A stretch of DNA of 64,000 nucleotides from an uncultured Roseobacter sp. (GTDB taxonomy: Bacteria > Pseudomonadota > Alphaproteobacteria > Rhodobacterales > Rhodobacteraceae). Each line of letters begins with the position of its first letter. Position 1 is the first letter of the stretch. A program made the translations under genes and the position numbers. The stretch lies in contig NZ_CANKYM010000004.1 in the NCBI RefSeq assembly GCF_947488185.1, forward strand, positions 372,001-436,000. The letters run 5' to 3'. The notes under the pieces were generated by a model. The model was not told the DNA's origin, did not search any database, and saw only the letters and a list, made by a program, of their open reading frames with translations. Of the stretch, positions 18,101 through 28,263 are shown one piece after another.

Positions 18101-18757
18101 TCACAGCGGGAACAGGCTCAAATCCGACCAGTCATTAAATCGCAGCACCGGCCCATCGGTCGGAATGTCGGCATTCAGATAGCCTTCGGTGAACAGACAG
18201 AAATCCACCCCCGTGGCCTGCGCTGTCGCGTAGTCAATGGCACTGTCGCCCACGTAGAGAGTTTGCGCCGGAGACTGACCCAGCGCATCCAGACATTTCC
18301 GTAGTGACGCCGGATCGGGCTTTTTGGGTTGGTCGGGCATCGCCCCAACGATTGAACTTAGGAAGGGCGACAGTCCCAGCACCTCGCAGATATGACGCGC
18401 CGGTCCGGTTGGCTTGTTGGTGCAGAGACCAAGCGCCACACCCGCCGCCGCAAGATGCTCGAGTTGCTGCAGCACGCCCGGATAGGGCCGCGTCAGGGCA
18501 ACCCCATTCGCTTTATAGACGGTCAGGAACCGAGACAGCGTAGCTTTATACGTGTCATCGTCGGTGCCGCCGGTTGCCATGAGGCTGCGATGGATCAGAA
18601 CTTCGACCCCGTTGCCGACAAACGAGATGATGGTCGCCAGATCAAGCGGCCCGCGGCCCAGCGGCTCCAATGCCGCGTTCACGGCCACCTGCATGTCGGG
18701 GGCGCTGTGCACCAGCGTGCCGTCCAGATCGAAGATGAGCGCCGTCTTTTGGGTCAT
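18101..18757 (-). CDS. gph: HAD-family phosphoglycolate phosphatase
   Basis: A 218-residue HAD hydrolase. Motif I DLDGTLVHS carries the nucleophile Asp, motif II is CTNKPT, motif III includes KKPDP, and motif IV is VGDSAIDYATA. The length and cap region fit Gph, which removes 2-phosphoglycolate formed by DNA repair or oxygenase chemistry. It converges on galM with a 26-nt gap. Other small phosphate esters cannot be excluded. Confidence 0.88.
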   Translation of the reverse strand: MTQKTALIFDLDGTLVHSAPDMQVAVNAALEPLGRGPLDLATIISFVGNGVEVLIHRSLMATGGTDDDTYKATLSRFLTVYKANGVALTRPYPGVLQQLEHLAAAGVALGLCTNKPTGPARHICEVLGLSPFLSSIVGAMPDQPKKPDPASLRKCLDALGQSPAQTLYVGDSAIDYATAQATGVDFCLFTEGYLNADIPTDGPVLRFNDWSDLSLFPL

Positions 18758-18844
18758 GCGCCCGCATATCCCGGAACCGCTCAGGATGCCAAGCGCGGAA
18801 GGGGGAGGGTGCGCAGGCGAAGTGTTCGCTGCGCACCCGGATCA

Positions 18845-20224
18845 TCAAGTCAGCACGCGGCGCAGCTGTGGCAGTCTCGACAGGATGACCACATCCAGCG
18901 CCAGCACCGTCAGCAGGGCAATGCCTGCCATCGGGAAGGCCATCGACACGCCGAGACCCACAAGCACCGCGCCCTGCCAGAGCGGCAGTTCGCGCGGAAA
19001 GGGCGGGGCGGCAAGACGGTTTGCGCCCGCCGGGCGGCGTTTCCACCACAAAACAACCGAGCTGATACATAGAAACAGGACGCTCAGGCAGACGACCGTG
19101 TTGGCCAGTACGCTCCAGAGGCCAAGGGTGCCCATGTGCAGCGCGATCCCGACGGCCATGGCTTTCCCGGCCAGCGAATAATCCTCATAGCGCACGTCGG
19201 CGAGGATGTTGCCCGTATACTGGTCGATATGCACCGTGCGGTCCGAGGTTGGATCGGTGCTCATTGAATCGCGGCTGATTGTCCAGACGCCGGTTGCCGA
19301 CTGCGGCAGGTTCAGCTGATAGCGTGCGTCAAATCCGATCTCGCGCGCCAACGCGCCAACGGTATCGAGCGTCACAAGAGGAGCGGTGATGCCAGCCACA
19401 CCCGCCTCGCTGCCGGAGACCGGCATCGGGGTCAGTTCCAGCGCCCAGGGCACTTCGCGGCGGGCATGGTTCATGCTGGCGTGGGTGTCATCCGACAGCG
19501 GTACGGCATCCCATTTCTCGGCTGGGAACTGGCTCCAGGCCTGGACCATCTTGCCACCCCATATGCCCGCCCAGGACAGCCCGGAGATCAGGAAAAACAC
19601 AGGTATGAGCGAAATCCAGATGCCGACAACGCCGTGCAGGGATTTCCACAAACCGCGCCCACGGGTCAGGGTCGGCAATAACGCCGCGCGCCAGCCGGTG
19701 CCGCGGGGCCACCACATGTAAAGCCCGGTCGCGATCAGCACCATGGCAAGTGAGGCGGCGGTTTCAAGCATGCGGTCGCCGGTCACGCCCAGCATCAGAT
19801 TGCCGTGCAGGTTATCGGCAAAGTCGTACCAGCCACTGCGGCGCGGGAAGGTGTCGATCACGGTCGCGGTATAGGGATCGACGGCGACCATCGTGGCCTC
19901 ATCGCCGTGATCGACACGGAAGAGAGCCGCCACATCCGCTGTCCGAGGGGCGACATATTGGATCAGCGTGCCGCCGGGAACGGCCTGAACGGCTGCGTCG
20001 GCCTGTACCGAAATCGCGGAGACCGCGTCTTGTGGCACAACGCCCGTGCGTTCGCCGTCTCGCCCGTCAATCCAGGCGATCCACAGCATTGCCATACCGG
20101 TCAGGGCGAGCATGGTCAGAAACGGGATAACGAACAGCCCGGCATAGAAATGCCAGCGCCAGGCGGCGAAGTAGAGTTTGTTTGCGCCGGTATCCAGCGG
20201 CGCATTGGTAGTGAGTATGGTCAT
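18845..20224 (-). CDS. PepSY-associated TM helix protein (iron uptake/reductase type)
   Basis: A 459-residue membrane protein with a first helix in WRWHFYAGLFVIPFLTMLAL, a large PepSY-like periplasmic part, and further helices near residues 180-250 and at the C-terminus (LPLWQGAVLVGLGVSMAF). This PepSY_TM architecture is common beside TonB-dependent siderophore receptors, where it is thought to reduce ferric complexes. ATG 20224 with GGAGC upstream fits the conserved N-terminus; the frame is open further upstream but not conserved. The small exported protein 62 nt upstream is probably in the same operon. No receptor gene is in the window. Confidence 0.85.
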   Translation of the reverse strand: MTILTTNAPLDTGANKLYFAAWRWHFYAGLFVIPFLTMLALTGMAMLWIAWIDGRDGERTGVVPQDAVSAISVQADAAVQAVPGGTLIQYVAPRTADVAALFRVDHGDEATMVAVDPYTATVIDTFPRRSGWYDFADNLHGNLMLGVTGDRMLETAASLAMVLIATGLYMWWPRGTGWRAALLPTLTRGRGLWKSLHGVVGIWISLIPVFFLISGLSWAGIWGGKMVQAWSQFPAEKWDAVPLSDDTHASMNHARREVPWALELTPMPVSGSEAGVAGITAPLVTLDTVGALAREIGFDARYQLNLPQSATGVWTISRDSMSTDPTSDRTVHIDQYTGNILADVRYEDYSLAGKAMAVGIALHMGTLGLWSVLANTVVCLSVLFLCISSVVLWWKRRPAGANRLAAPPFPRELPLWQGAVLVGLGVSMAFPMAGIALLTVLALDVVILSRLPQLRRVLT

Positions 20225-20286
20225 GGGATGCTCCAAGCCTAATGGCCCGCGCGGGGCGGGGTGTGATCTCAAAAAAGGGTGAAAGA

Positions 20287-20649
20287 TCAGGCTTGGGGTG
20301 GCGCGCGCGTCAGCCGGGTGGGGTCGAGAGGTTTCGCGTGATGACGCAGTTGCGCAATGATGCGCATGCGTTGGGTGGTAACCGGGATTTCGCGTTGTGC
20401 TGTCGACGCATGAGGTGGGCAGGCGACAGTGTCCACCAGACGGCAGGCCTCGCAGTTCTGGCTTGGTCCCGAAGTGCCGCCAGTAAGACCGCAAAGCTCT
20501 TCAAGCGTGCCGCCTGCGTCGAGAAAGGCGAGCAGATCGGGATCCATCGGCGGCTGTGATGAACGATGCGCAAAGCCAACGGCTGTCATCGCTACGAGCA
20601 GAGTTGCCGTGACACAAAGCTTGGCAAAGAGGCGGAACACGGCAGGCAT
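20287..20649 (-). CDS. Small exported DUF2946-like protein
   Basis: A 120-residue protein with a signal peptide (AKLCVTATLLVAMTAVGFAH), an acidic LAFLDAGGTLEELCGLTGG segment and a CEACRLV cysteine pair. This resembles DUF2946/DUF2947-type proteins found beside PepSY_TM, TonB receptor or copper genes. The cysteines and a following His-rich tail (AQLRHHAK) hint at periplasmic metal binding. The 276 nt between it and hutC contain only weak overlapping frames and I see no gene there. Confidence 0.7.
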   Translation of the reverse strand: MPAVFRLFAKLCVTATLLVAMTAVGFAHRSSQPPMDPDLLAFLDAGGTLEELCGLTGGTSGPSQNCEACRLVDTVACPPHASTAQREIPVTTQRMRIIAQLRHHAKPLDPTRLTRAPPQA

Positions 20650-20925
20650 GAATTCCCTCTATTGCAGAAGCGGGCATGGCGCCAGAAAAAGTTCAGGATC
20701 GCGAACGGGGACCGCAGGCGCTTTGTCGATGATTGCAGAGGTCAGGCTGGCATCAAGTCGCAAATTGTCGCGCGGGTGATTGTGTCGGCGAGGATTTAGT
20801 GTTCGCCATCCTCCATCGGCAGAACGTGATGGGGCTAATGTCGGTTCGAAGGGACAACACCTGGCGGCCTGAGATATCATCGGGGCACCCGTATCCATTC
20901 AAGGGCAATGCTTGCTCAGGTGGCG

Positions 20926-21624
20926 TCAGAGGGTCGTGCGCAGTTGATGGCCCGGCGCGAAGATCAGCCGGACTTTGGTGACCGAGGCGGCGTGATCCCA
21001 TGTCAGCCGGTCGATGACAAAAACCGCGGCGTGCAGCGGGCAGCCCAAAAGCCGGGCTTCCTCTTTTGTCGCGGCAGCGGCGGAAAAGGCGATCTCGCCG
21101 TGGGTATAGGGGGCATTTGCCAGCAACCATTCATTGCCGCTGATCGTGTCGAAGGTTTCACTCAAGGCTGTCGGCACCGTCGCGGTATTGATCCAGCGAT
21201 CTTCGACCGCGTAGGGCGCGTCATTGGCAAGGTGCAGGGCGCTGAGGTGCAACATGCGTGTCGTCGGGACCTGAAGTGCGCCACTGATCTGCGCGGGCGG
21301 CTCTTGCAGGCTGCGTGAAATCAACTGATATCCGTATTTTTGCCCGCGCGCTTCGATTTCCTGCCGGATGAGGGAGATATCGATGGTCGCTTTGGCCACG
21401 GGCTGCAATGCAACGCGTGTGCCCGCCTTGCGGCGTCGGTCCAGCAGTCCGCTTTCCGCCACAGTCCGAAGGGCACGGTTCACCGTCGCCCGTGCGCAGC
21501 CGAACTCCTCGGCAAGGTCCGCTTCGTTGGGGATCAGATCACCGGGCTTCCATTCCCGCGCATGAATGCGCCGCAGCACCTCTTCCTGTACGGTCTGCCA
21601 GTTCCGGAAGGCGGGTCTGTTCAC
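20926..21624 (-). CDS. hutC: Histidine utilisation repressor HutC (GntR family)
   Basis: A 232-residue GntR/HutC regulator. The N-terminal winged helix (residues 8-70) has PNEADLAEEFGCARATVNRAL, and a UTRA ligand-binding domain follows (about 90-230). Known HutC proteins are released from DNA by urocanate. The GTG start overlaps the hutF stop (GTGA), so hutF and hutC form one transcript read leftward from the divergent hut control region. Confidence 0.93.
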   Translation of the reverse strand: MNRPAFRNWQTVQEEVLRRIHAREWKPGDLIPNEADLAEEFGCARATVNRALRTVAESGLLDRRRKAGTRVALQPVAKATIDISLIRQEIEARGQKYGYQLISRSLQEPPAQISGALQVPTTRMLHLSALHLANDAPYAVEDRWINTATVPTALSETFDTISGNEWLLANAPYTHGEIAFSAAAATKEEARLLGCPLHAAVFVIDRLTWDHAASVTKVRLIFAPGHQLRTTL

Positions 21625-22985
21625 AATGCGTCTCTCAACTCAACCTGTGTGCGGCGATAGGCGGCCAGAATGCTCTGGCGGCGCACATGTCGCCCCTCTT
21701 TTACCATCTGTCGCCCGGCCGACCAGACATCTGTGACCAGACGGTCATCGCCCGCAAAAAACCATGTGTCCAGAATGGCGTCACTCGCGCGACCGTCCAG
21801 GTGAACCGAACCGGCATCCAACGCCAGCATATCTGCCAGCGCGCCTGCTTCCAGCCGCCCGGTTTTGCGCCCCGTCGCCTGAGCGCCCCCCTGCAAGATC
21901 TGATCAAAGATGTGCCGCCCGGTGGAACGGGTCGGCATGGCCAGCGCAGCGCGGCTGTGATCGCGCAGGCGCTGGGTATACTCCAATGTGCGGATCTCCT
22001 CACTCAAGGAAATCCGGATATTGCTGTCGGAACCGATGGCCATTTTGCCTTGCGCCTGCAGCCAGCCCGCAGCGTCGAAAATGCCGTCACCCAGATTGCT
22101 TTCCGTGATCGGGCAGAGGCCCGCCACCACGCCTGTCCTTGCCAATGTGGCGGTTTCATGCGGTGTCATCTGCGTGCAGTGGATCAGGCACCAACGATCA
22201 TCAAGGCCCATGTTCTGCAGCGCCCATTCGACGGGCCGGGCGCCCCAATGCGCCTGAACCTCTTCAACTTCGGCCAGTTGCTCGGCCAAGTGCATGTGAA
22301 TTGGCCCCTGACGGAAGAAGGATGCGTAGTTTTGCAGATCCCGGGTGCCGACCGCGCGCAAGGAATGCGGGGCCACGCCCGAGGAGGCATCCGGCGGTAG
22401 GTGCCTGAGAGCGTCCTTGGCCCCGTCGCACAGCCGCTGGAACCGATCAAGATCATTGCCGAAACGGATTTGTCCGCTGGTCAGCGCGCGCCCATCGCAT
22501 CCGCCAAACTGATAGTGGACCGGCAAAAGGCACAATCCGATGCCTGACTGAGCGGCCGCGGCGATGATACGTTCGGACATTTCCGAAAGCGTGTCATAGG
22601 GCGCCCCACCCGGTTGATGATGCAGATAGTGGAATTCGGCGCTTGTCGCGTAACCGGCCTCCAGCATCTCCATCTGCACGAAAGCGGTGATTGCTTCGAC
22701 GTGCCACGGGGTCAGCCGATCTAGAAAGCGGAACATCAACTGGCGCCATGTCCAGAAACTGTCCCGGGCATCGGGCCCTTGTGTCTCGGTCAATCCCGCC
22801 ATGGCACGCTGAAAGGCATGGGAATGCACGTTGACCGGGGCTGGTAGCAAAATGCCGACTTGCAGGCCTTGGGGGGGCGCATTTGGCACAACCTCTGAAA
22901 AGGTCCCCGCATCGGTGACTGAAACGAGGACATCCTGCGCCCAGCCGCTGGGAAGAAGCGCCTGGTGCGCCCAGATCTGCTGCAT
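21621..22985 (-). CDS. hutF: Formimidoylglutamate deiminase
   Basis: A 454-residue amidohydrolase-superfamily enzyme that converts N-formimidoyl-glutamate to N-formylglutamate plus ammonia, the fourth step of the five-step histidine route. The metal motif is NVHSHAFQRAMAGLTE; the catalytic region HMHLAEQLAEVEE, the His in LIHCTQMTPHE and SDSNIRISL are all present. ATG 22985 is 12 nt from the -35 of the divergent promoter and gives the conserved N-terminus. With HutG it defines the HutF-HutG branch rather than the HutE branch. Confidence 0.94.
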   Translation of the reverse strand: MQQIWAHQALLPSGWAQDVLVSVTDAGTFSEVVPNAPPQGLQVGILLPAPVNVHSHAFQRAMAGLTETQGPDARDSFWTWRQLMFRFLDRLTPWHVEAITAFVQMEMLEAGYATSAEFHYLHHQPGGAPYDTLSEMSERIIAAAAQSGIGLCLLPVHYQFGGCDGRALTSGQIRFGNDLDRFQRLCDGAKDALRHLPPDASSGVAPHSLRAVGTRDLQNYASFFRQGPIHMHLAEQLAEVEEVQAHWGARPVEWALQNMGLDDRWCLIHCTQMTPHETATLARTGVVAGLCPITESNLGDGIFDAAGWLQAQGKMAIGSDSNIRISLSEEIRTLEYTQRLRDHSRAALAMPTRSTGRHIFDQILQGGAQATGRKTGRLEAGALADMLALDAGSVHLDGRASDAILDTWFFAGDDRLVTDVWSAGRQMVKEGRHVRRQSILAAYRRTQVELRDAL

Positions 22986-22996
22986 GTGTGTCTCGC

Positions 22997-23025
22997 TTGA
23001 CAGAATTATTATGTACATACATAAA
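22997..23025 (+). promoter_or_regulatory. hut promoter with HutC-type operator in the spacer
   Basis: TTGACA at 22997-23002 and CATAAA at 23020-23025 are separated by 17 nt. The spacer contains the perfect palindrome TATGTACATA (23010-23019), extended by a second ACATA. GntR/HutC sites are short palindromes with TGTAYATACA-like cores, so the operator would sit between the promoter elements for hutI and near the start of hutF on the other strand. Confidence 0.65.
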
Positions 23026-23063
23026 ATCATTAAACACATATCAATACAAGCGAGTCGCGCCTC

Positions 23064-24257
23064 ATGCTCATTCGGAACGCCACGGTTGCCACGCTTGCGC
23101 GATCCGACAGTTTCGGTCTTTTCGAAGAGGCTGTGGTTGCCCTGGACGGCGCGCAGATCGCTTGGGTGGGCCCGGAGGCTGAACTGCCGCAGACGTTCCG
23201 GGATCTGGAGCGCTATGATGCTGGCGGGCGATTGGTCACCCCGGCGCTGATTGATTGTCATACGCATGTGGTCTTTGGTGGCAACCGCGCGTCGGAATTC
23301 GAGCTGAGACTGAATGGCGCAAGCTATGAAGAGATTGCGCAGGCGGGCGGCGGGATCGTCTCCACCGTCGCGGCGACGCGCAGCGCCAGCGACGCGCAGC
23401 TGCTGGCAGATGCCCTGACCCGGGTGGATGCGCTGATGGCTGAGGGCGTTACCCTGATCGAGGTGAAATCCGGCTATGGGCTGGATCAGGAAACCGAGCT
23501 GAAAATGCTGCGTGTCGCGCGGGCGATTGCGGATAAACGCCCCATCGAGGTGCGCACCAGTTTTCTGGGTGCTCATGCTGTGCCAGCTGAATACGCCAGT
23601 GACCCGGACCGCTATCTGGAGGAGCAGTGCCTGCCAGCGCTCAAGGCGGCCCACGCAGAGGGGCTGGTTGATGCGGTGGACGGGTTTTGCGAGGGCATTG
23701 CCTTTAACACGGAGCAGATCGCGCGGGTTTTCGATGTGGCGCTAGACCTCGGTCTGCCGGTCAAACTGCATGCGGAACAGCTTTCCCGAAGCGGCGGCGC
23801 GCAACTGGCGGCCCATTCCTGCGCGCTCTCTGCCGACCATCTGGAGTATGCAACCGATGCGGATGCTCAGGCATTGGGGCAGGCAGGCACGGTCGCCGTG
23901 TTGCTGCCGGGCGCGTTTTATACGCTCCGCGAAACACAACAGCCGCCCGTGCAGGCGTTTCGGGATCACGGCGTGGCCATGGCGCTGGCCACGGATTGCA
24001 ATCCGGGATCATCGCCGCTGACCTCGCTGCTGTTGACGATGAACATGGGCTGTACGCTGTTTCGGATGACCCCTTTGGAAGCGCTTCTGGGCGTTACGGC
24101 CCATGCCGCCCGGGCGCTCGGGGCGACGGATCGCGGGCGGGTCGTGGCAGGCATGCGTGCGGATTTGTGCATCTGGGACGTTCGGCACCCGGCGGAACTG
24201 GCCTATCGTATCGGTTTCAATCCGCTGCATGCGCGCTTTTTCAATGGTGCGCCATGA
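23064..24257 (+). CDS. hutI: Imidazolonepropionase
   Basis: A 397-residue metal-dependent amidohydrolase that opens 4-imidazolone-5-propionate to N-formimidoyl-glutamate. [21 protein letters not shown] is the metal/substrate signature (HxH), with the second-shell [19 protein letters not shown] and ATDCNPGSS motifs. It is the first gene of the rightward hut operon and ends in an ATGA overlap with hutH. Confidence 0.96.
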   Translation: MLIRNATVATLARSDSFGLFEEAVVALDGAQIAWVGPEAELPQTFRDLERYDAGGRLVTPALIDCHTHVVFGGNRASEFELRLNGASYEEIAQAGGGIVSTVAATRSASDAQLLADALTRVDALMAEGVTLIEVKSGYGLDQETELKMLRVARAIADKRPIEVRTSFLGAHAVPAEYASDPDRYLEEQCLPALKAAHAEGLVDAVDGFCEGIAFNTEQIARVFDVALDLGLPVKLHAEQLSRSGGAQLAAHSCALSADHLEYATDADAQALGQAGTVAVLLPGAFYTLRETQQPPVQAFRDHGVAMALATDCNPGSSPLTSLLLTMNMGCTLFRMTPLEALLGVTAHAARALGATDRGRVVAGMRADLCIWDVRHPAELAYRIGFNPLHARFFNGAP

Positions 24258-25795
24258 CGGTGGTTTTGACGCCCGGCGCTACAACCCTGGACGAGCTTCA
24301 CCATATCTGGGCAAGCGGCGTTCCCGCTGTGCTCGCCCCCTCCGCTCATCCAAAGATCGAGGCGGCTGCCGCACTTGTGGCCAAGGCCGCAGCGGATGAC
24401 GTCGCGATCTACGGGGTGAACACCGGTTTCGGCAAACTCGCCAGCGTGAAGATCGCGGCAGAGGACACGGCCAAGCTGCAACGCAACCTTATCCTGTCCC
24501 ATTGCTGCGGCGTTGGTGACCCGCTGGATCTGGCGACAACGCGGCTGATGATGGTGCTCAAACTGCTCTCTCTGGGGCGCGGAGCCTCCGGCATCGCGCT
24601 TGAAACGGCGACCCTGATAGAATGGATGCTGAAGTGTGACGTCATCCCCGTGATCCCGTCGCAAGGCTCCGTGGGGGCTTCGGGGGATCTGGCCCCGCTG
24701 GCGCATATGGCTGCCACCATGATCGGCGAAGGGGAGGCGCAATTTGCCGGAGAGCGGATGTCTTCCCGGCAGGCTCTGGGCAGGGCAGGTCTCGCCCCAA
24801 TTACCCTTGGCCCAAAGGAAGGTCTGGCGCTGATCAATGGCACGCAGTTTTCAACCGCCTGCGCACTGGTGGGCCTCTGGGGTGCGTGGCAGAACGCGGC
24901 CACCTGCGTTGTCACGGCGGCGCTCTCCACCGATGCCATCATGGGATCAACGGCGCCGCTGCAGGATGCCATCCATACGTTGCGGGGGCATGCCGGTCAG
25001 ATTGCCGTCGCGCGGGCGCAACGCGCGCTCATGGCCGGATCGGAGATCCGCGAAAGTCACCGCGAAGGCGACACCCGGGTGCAGGACCCTTACTGCATCC
25101 GCTGTCAGCCGCAGGTCACCGGGGCAGCAATGGACCTTCTGCATGCCGCCGGCCGTACTCTGAAGGTGGAAGCCAATGCGGTGACCGATAATCCGCTGGT
25201 GTTGGTGGAGCAGGGATTGATTGTCTCCGGCGGGAATTTTCACGCCGAGCCCGTGGGTTTTGCCGCAGACCAGATCGCGGTCGCCATATCGGAGATCGGC
25301 GCGATTGCGCAGCGGCGCGTGGCCTTGATGGTCGACCCGACGCTCTCCTTTGATCTGCCGCCGTTTCTGACGCCCGATCCGGGGCTGAACTCCGGGTTGA
25401 TGATCGCAGAGGTCACAACCGCCGCGCTGATGAGCGAGAACAAACATCTCGCCAACCCCTGCACCACCGACAGCACGCCCACCTCTGCCAATCAGGAAGA
25501 CCACGTCAGCATGGCCGCACATGCAGCGCGGCGCTTGGTGCGGATGAATGCCAACCTGAATGTCATCCTCGGGGTGGAGGCAATCTGTGCCGCACAGGGC
25601 ATCGCCTTTCGCGCGCCACTCCAGACCAGCGAACCCTTACGGCGTGTGATCAATGTGCTGCGCCGGGAGGTTCCGGAGATCAGCGACGATTGCTACATGG
25701 CGCCGCTGATCGAGGCCGTGGCGACGATGGTGGCGGGTGGCGCGCTCACAAAGGCGGTGGATCTGCCCGATTTCGTGAAAGGGCACGCGGAATGA
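24254..25795 (+). CDS. hutH: Histidine ammonia-lyase
   Basis: A 513-residue enzyme that removes ammonia from histidine to give urocanate. Ala-Ser-Gly at 142-144 ([11 protein letters not shown]) cyclises to the MIO cofactor. [11 protein letters not shown] provides the catalytic Tyr, and further motifs are [18 protein letters not shown] and ADNPLV-type TDNPLV. The ATG at 24254 overlaps the hutI stop; the open frame upstream is part of hutI in another phase. Confidence 0.97.
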   Translation: MTVVLTPGATTLDELHHIWASGVPAVLAPSAHPKIEAAAALVAKAAADDVAIYGVNTGFGKLASVKIAAEDTAKLQRNLILSHCCGVGDPLDLATTRLMMVLKLLSLGRGASGIALETATLIEWMLKCDVIPVIPSQGSVGASGDLAPLAHMAATMIGEGEAQFAGERMSSRQALGRAGLAPITLGPKEGLALINGTQFSTACALVGLWGAWQNAATCVVTAALSTDAIMGSTAPLQDAIHTLRGHAGQIAVARAQRALMAGSEIRESHREGDTRVQDPYCIRCQPQVTGAAMDLLHAAGRTLKVEANAVTDNPLVLVEQGLIVSGGNFHAEPVGFAADQIAVAISEIGAIAQRRVALMVDPTLSFDLPPFLTPDPGLNSGLMIAEVTTAALMSENKHLANPCTTDSTPTSANQEDHVSMAAHAARRLVRMNANLNVILGVEAICAAQGIAFRAPLQTSEPLRRVINVLRREVPEISDDCYMAPLIEAVATMVAGGALTKAVDLPDFVKGHAE

Positions 25796-26592
25796 CCCCC
25801 GTGACGGTCACCCGTGGCGATGCCCCGATCGTGCTGGGTCTCCCGCACGCCGGTACCGAGGTGCCGCCGGAGATTGCGCAGACCCTGAATGAAACCGGAA
25901 AGGCGCTGGCCGATACCGACTGGCACGTTGATGCGCTCTATAGCGGGCTGCTGCCGCAGGCGACCGTTGTGCGGGCGGAGTTTCACCGCTACGTGATCGA
26001 TGCGAACCGCGATCCCGATGGCCGCAGCCTCTATCCCGGCCAGAATACAACAACGCTGGTGCCGCTGACAGATTTCGACGGGCAGGGGATCTGGACAACG
26101 TTGCCAACGGACGCAGATGTGGCGGACCGGCGGGCCGCGTTTCACGCCCCCTACCACGCGGCTCTGACGTCCGAGATTGCACGTCTGCGGCAGAAACACG
26201 GCGCGGTGATCCTGTTTGACTGCCATTCGATCCGCTCACGCATTCCTTTTCTCTTTGACGGCGTGCTGCCCGATTTCAACATCGGGACGGACGATGGCAA
26301 GACCTGCGCCCCACAGATTGCCCAGGCTGTCCGGGACATCTGCCGCGCGGCTCCCGGGTATAGCACCGTCGTCAACGGCCGGTTCAAGGGCGGCTGGACC
26401 ACCCGCCACTACGGGCGCCCGGCAGAGGGCGTGCATGCGATCCAGATGGAACTGGCGCAGTCCACCTATCTGACCGACGAAGCGGCACCCTGGACGGTCG
26501 ATCCTGCCAAGACTGCCCGATTACGGCACCACCTCACTCATATTCTGGCCACGCTGACGGCCCTTGTCCCAACCCTTGGAGGTTCCCGATGA
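25792..26592 (+). CDS. hutG: N-formylglutamate deformylase
   Basis: A 266-residue zinc amidohydrolase releasing formate and glutamate in the final step. [34 protein letters not shown] and [15 protein letters not shown] are the family signatures, and [13 protein letters not shown]-like [13 protein letters not shown] is near the C-terminus. The start overlaps hutH and the stop overlaps hutU (both ATGA). It is closer to true HutG than the amidohydrolase at 5393. Confidence 0.95.
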   Translation: MTPVTVTRGDAPIVLGLPHAGTEVPPEIAQTLNETGKALADTDWHVDALYSGLLPQATVVRAEFHRYVIDANRDPDGRSLYPGQNTTTLVPLTDFDGQGIWTTLPTDADVADRRAAFHAPYHAALTSEIARLRQKHGAVILFDCHSIRSRIPFLFDGVLPDFNIGTDDGKTCAPQIAQAVRDICRAAPGYSTVVNGRFKGGWTTRHYGRPAEGVHAIQMELAQSTYLTDEAAPWTVDPAKTARLRHHLTHILATLTALVPTLGGSR

Positions 26593-28259
26593 ATTCCTCG
26601 CGTCACAACATCCGCGACGTCTTTCCCCCTACCGGGCCGGAGATCACCGCCAAAAGCTGGCTCACCGAGGCGCCGATGCGGATGCTGATGAACAACCTGC
26701 ACCCGGATGTGGCCGAGAACCCGCATGAACTGGTGGTTTATGGCGGGATCGGGCGCGCGGCGCGCACCTGGGAGGATTTCGACAGCATCGTCGCCAGCCT
26801 CAAAGACCTCGACGAGGATCAGACGCTGCTGGTGCAATCGGGCAAGCCGGTGGGCGTTTTCCGCACCCACAAGGATGCGCCGCGGGTGTTGATCGCCAAT
26901 TCCAATCTGGTGCCGAACTGGGCCACCTGGGACCATTTCAATGATCTCGATAAGCGCGGGCTGGCGATGTATGGCCAGATGACCGCCGGATCGTGGATCT
27001 ACATCGGGACGCAGGGCATCGTGCAGGGCACCTACGAGACCTTCATGGAGGCGGGGCGCCAGCACTATGATGGCAATCTGACGGGCCGTTGGATTCTGAC
27101 GGGCGGTTTGGGTGGCATGGGCGGCGCGCAGCCGCTGGCGGCGGTCATGGCGGGCGCTTGTTGTCTGGCCGTGGAATGTGACGAGACCCGCGCCGATTTC
27201 CGGCTGCGCACGCGGTACGTGGATGAAAAGACGGATGATCTGGACACGGCCCTGGCGATGATCGACCGCTGGACCAAAGCTGGCGCGGCGAAGTCCGTGG
27301 CGCTGATCGGCAACGCGGCGGATGTCTTCCCGGAACTGGTCAAGCGCGGTGTACATCCCGATATCGTGACCGATCAGACCAGCGCCCATGACCCAATCCA
27401 CGGTTATCTACCGCTGGGGTGGAGCGTGGCCGAATGGCGCGCCAAACAGGAGAGCGATCCCAAAGCGGTCGAGAAAGCCGCGCGGGCCTCTATGAAAATC
27501 CATGTGGCAGCCATGGTTGATTTCTGGAACGCGGGCGTGCCGACGCTGGATTACGGCAATAACATCCGGCAGGTGGCGCTGGAGGAGGGGTTGCAGAATG
27601 CCTTTGCCTTTCCCGGGTTCGTGCCCGCCTATATCCGTCCGCTCTTTTGCCGGGGTGTGGGGCCGTTCCGCTGGTGCGCGCTCTCGGGAGATCCGGAGGA
27701 TATCTACAAGACCGATGCCAAGGTGAAAGAACTGATCGACGATCCGCATCTGCACAACTGGCTCGATATGGCGCGGGACCGGATCGCGTTTCAGGGGCTG
27801 CCTGCGCGCATCTGCTGGGTCGGGCTGGGGCAGCGGCACAAACTAGGGCTGGCCTTCAACGCGATGGTCCGCAGCGGCGAGCTGTCCGCCCCGGTGGTGA
27901 TCGGGCGCGATCATCTCGACAGCGGCTCCGTTGCCTCGCCCAACCGCGAAACCGAAGCGATGAAGGATGGCTCTGACGCAGTTTCCGACTGGCCTCTGCT
28001 CAACGCGATGCTGAACGTGGCAAGTGGTGCGACCTGGGTGTCGCTGCACCACGGCGGTGGGGTCGGTATGGGGTTTTCGCAGCATTCCGGCATGGTGATC
28101 TGCTGTGACGGTACCGAAGACGCCGACCGGCGGCTGGCCAATGTGCTTTGGAACGATCCGGCCACCGGGGTGATGCGCCACGCGGATGCGGGATATGAGA
28201 TTGCACTGGACTGCGCCCGCGAACAGGGGTTGAATTTGCCGGGGATATTCCGGGAGTAA
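26589..28259 (+). CDS. hutU: Urocanate hydratase
   Basis: A 556-residue NAD-dependent hydratase turning urocanate into imidazolonepropionate. The nearly invariant [42 protein letters not shown] and [16 protein letters not shown] (catalytic Cys region) and [15 protein letters not shown] are all present. The gene is full length for the family. It is followed after 4 nt by a Rieske oxygenase on the same transcript. Confidence 0.97.
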   Translation: MNSSRHNIRDVFPPTGPEITAKSWLTEAPMRMLMNNLHPDVAENPHELVVYGGIGRAARTWEDFDSIVASLKDLDEDQTLLVQSGKPVGVFRTHKDAPRVLIANSNLVPNWATWDHFNDLDKRGLAMYGQMTAGSWIYIGTQGIVQGTYETFMEAGRQHYDGNLTGRWILTGGLGGMGGAQPLAAVMAGACCLAVECDETRADFRLRTRYVDEKTDDLDTALAMIDRWTKAGAAKSVALIGNAADVFPELVKRGVHPDIVTDQTSAHDPIHGYLPLGWSVAEWRAKQESDPKAVEKAARASMKIHVAAMVDFWNAGVPTLDYGNNIRQVALEEGLQNAFAFPGFVPAYIRPLFCRGVGPFRWCALSGDPEDIYKTDAKVKELIDDPHLHNWLDMARDRIAFQGLPARICWVGLGQRHKLGLAFNAMVRSGELSAPVVIGRDHLDSGSVASPNRETEAMKDGSDAVSDWPLLNAMLNVASGATWVSLHHGGGVGMGFSQHSGMVICCDGTEDADRRLANVLWNDPATGVMRHADAGYEIALDCAREQGLNLPGIFRE

Positions 28260-28263
28260 GCAG

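Noticed and set aside
20659-20898. 79-codon minus-strand frame between the DUF2946-like gene and hutC
   Set aside because: No ribosome site, no familiar fold, and plus-strand frames of similar length overlap it; likely non-coding promoter DNA.
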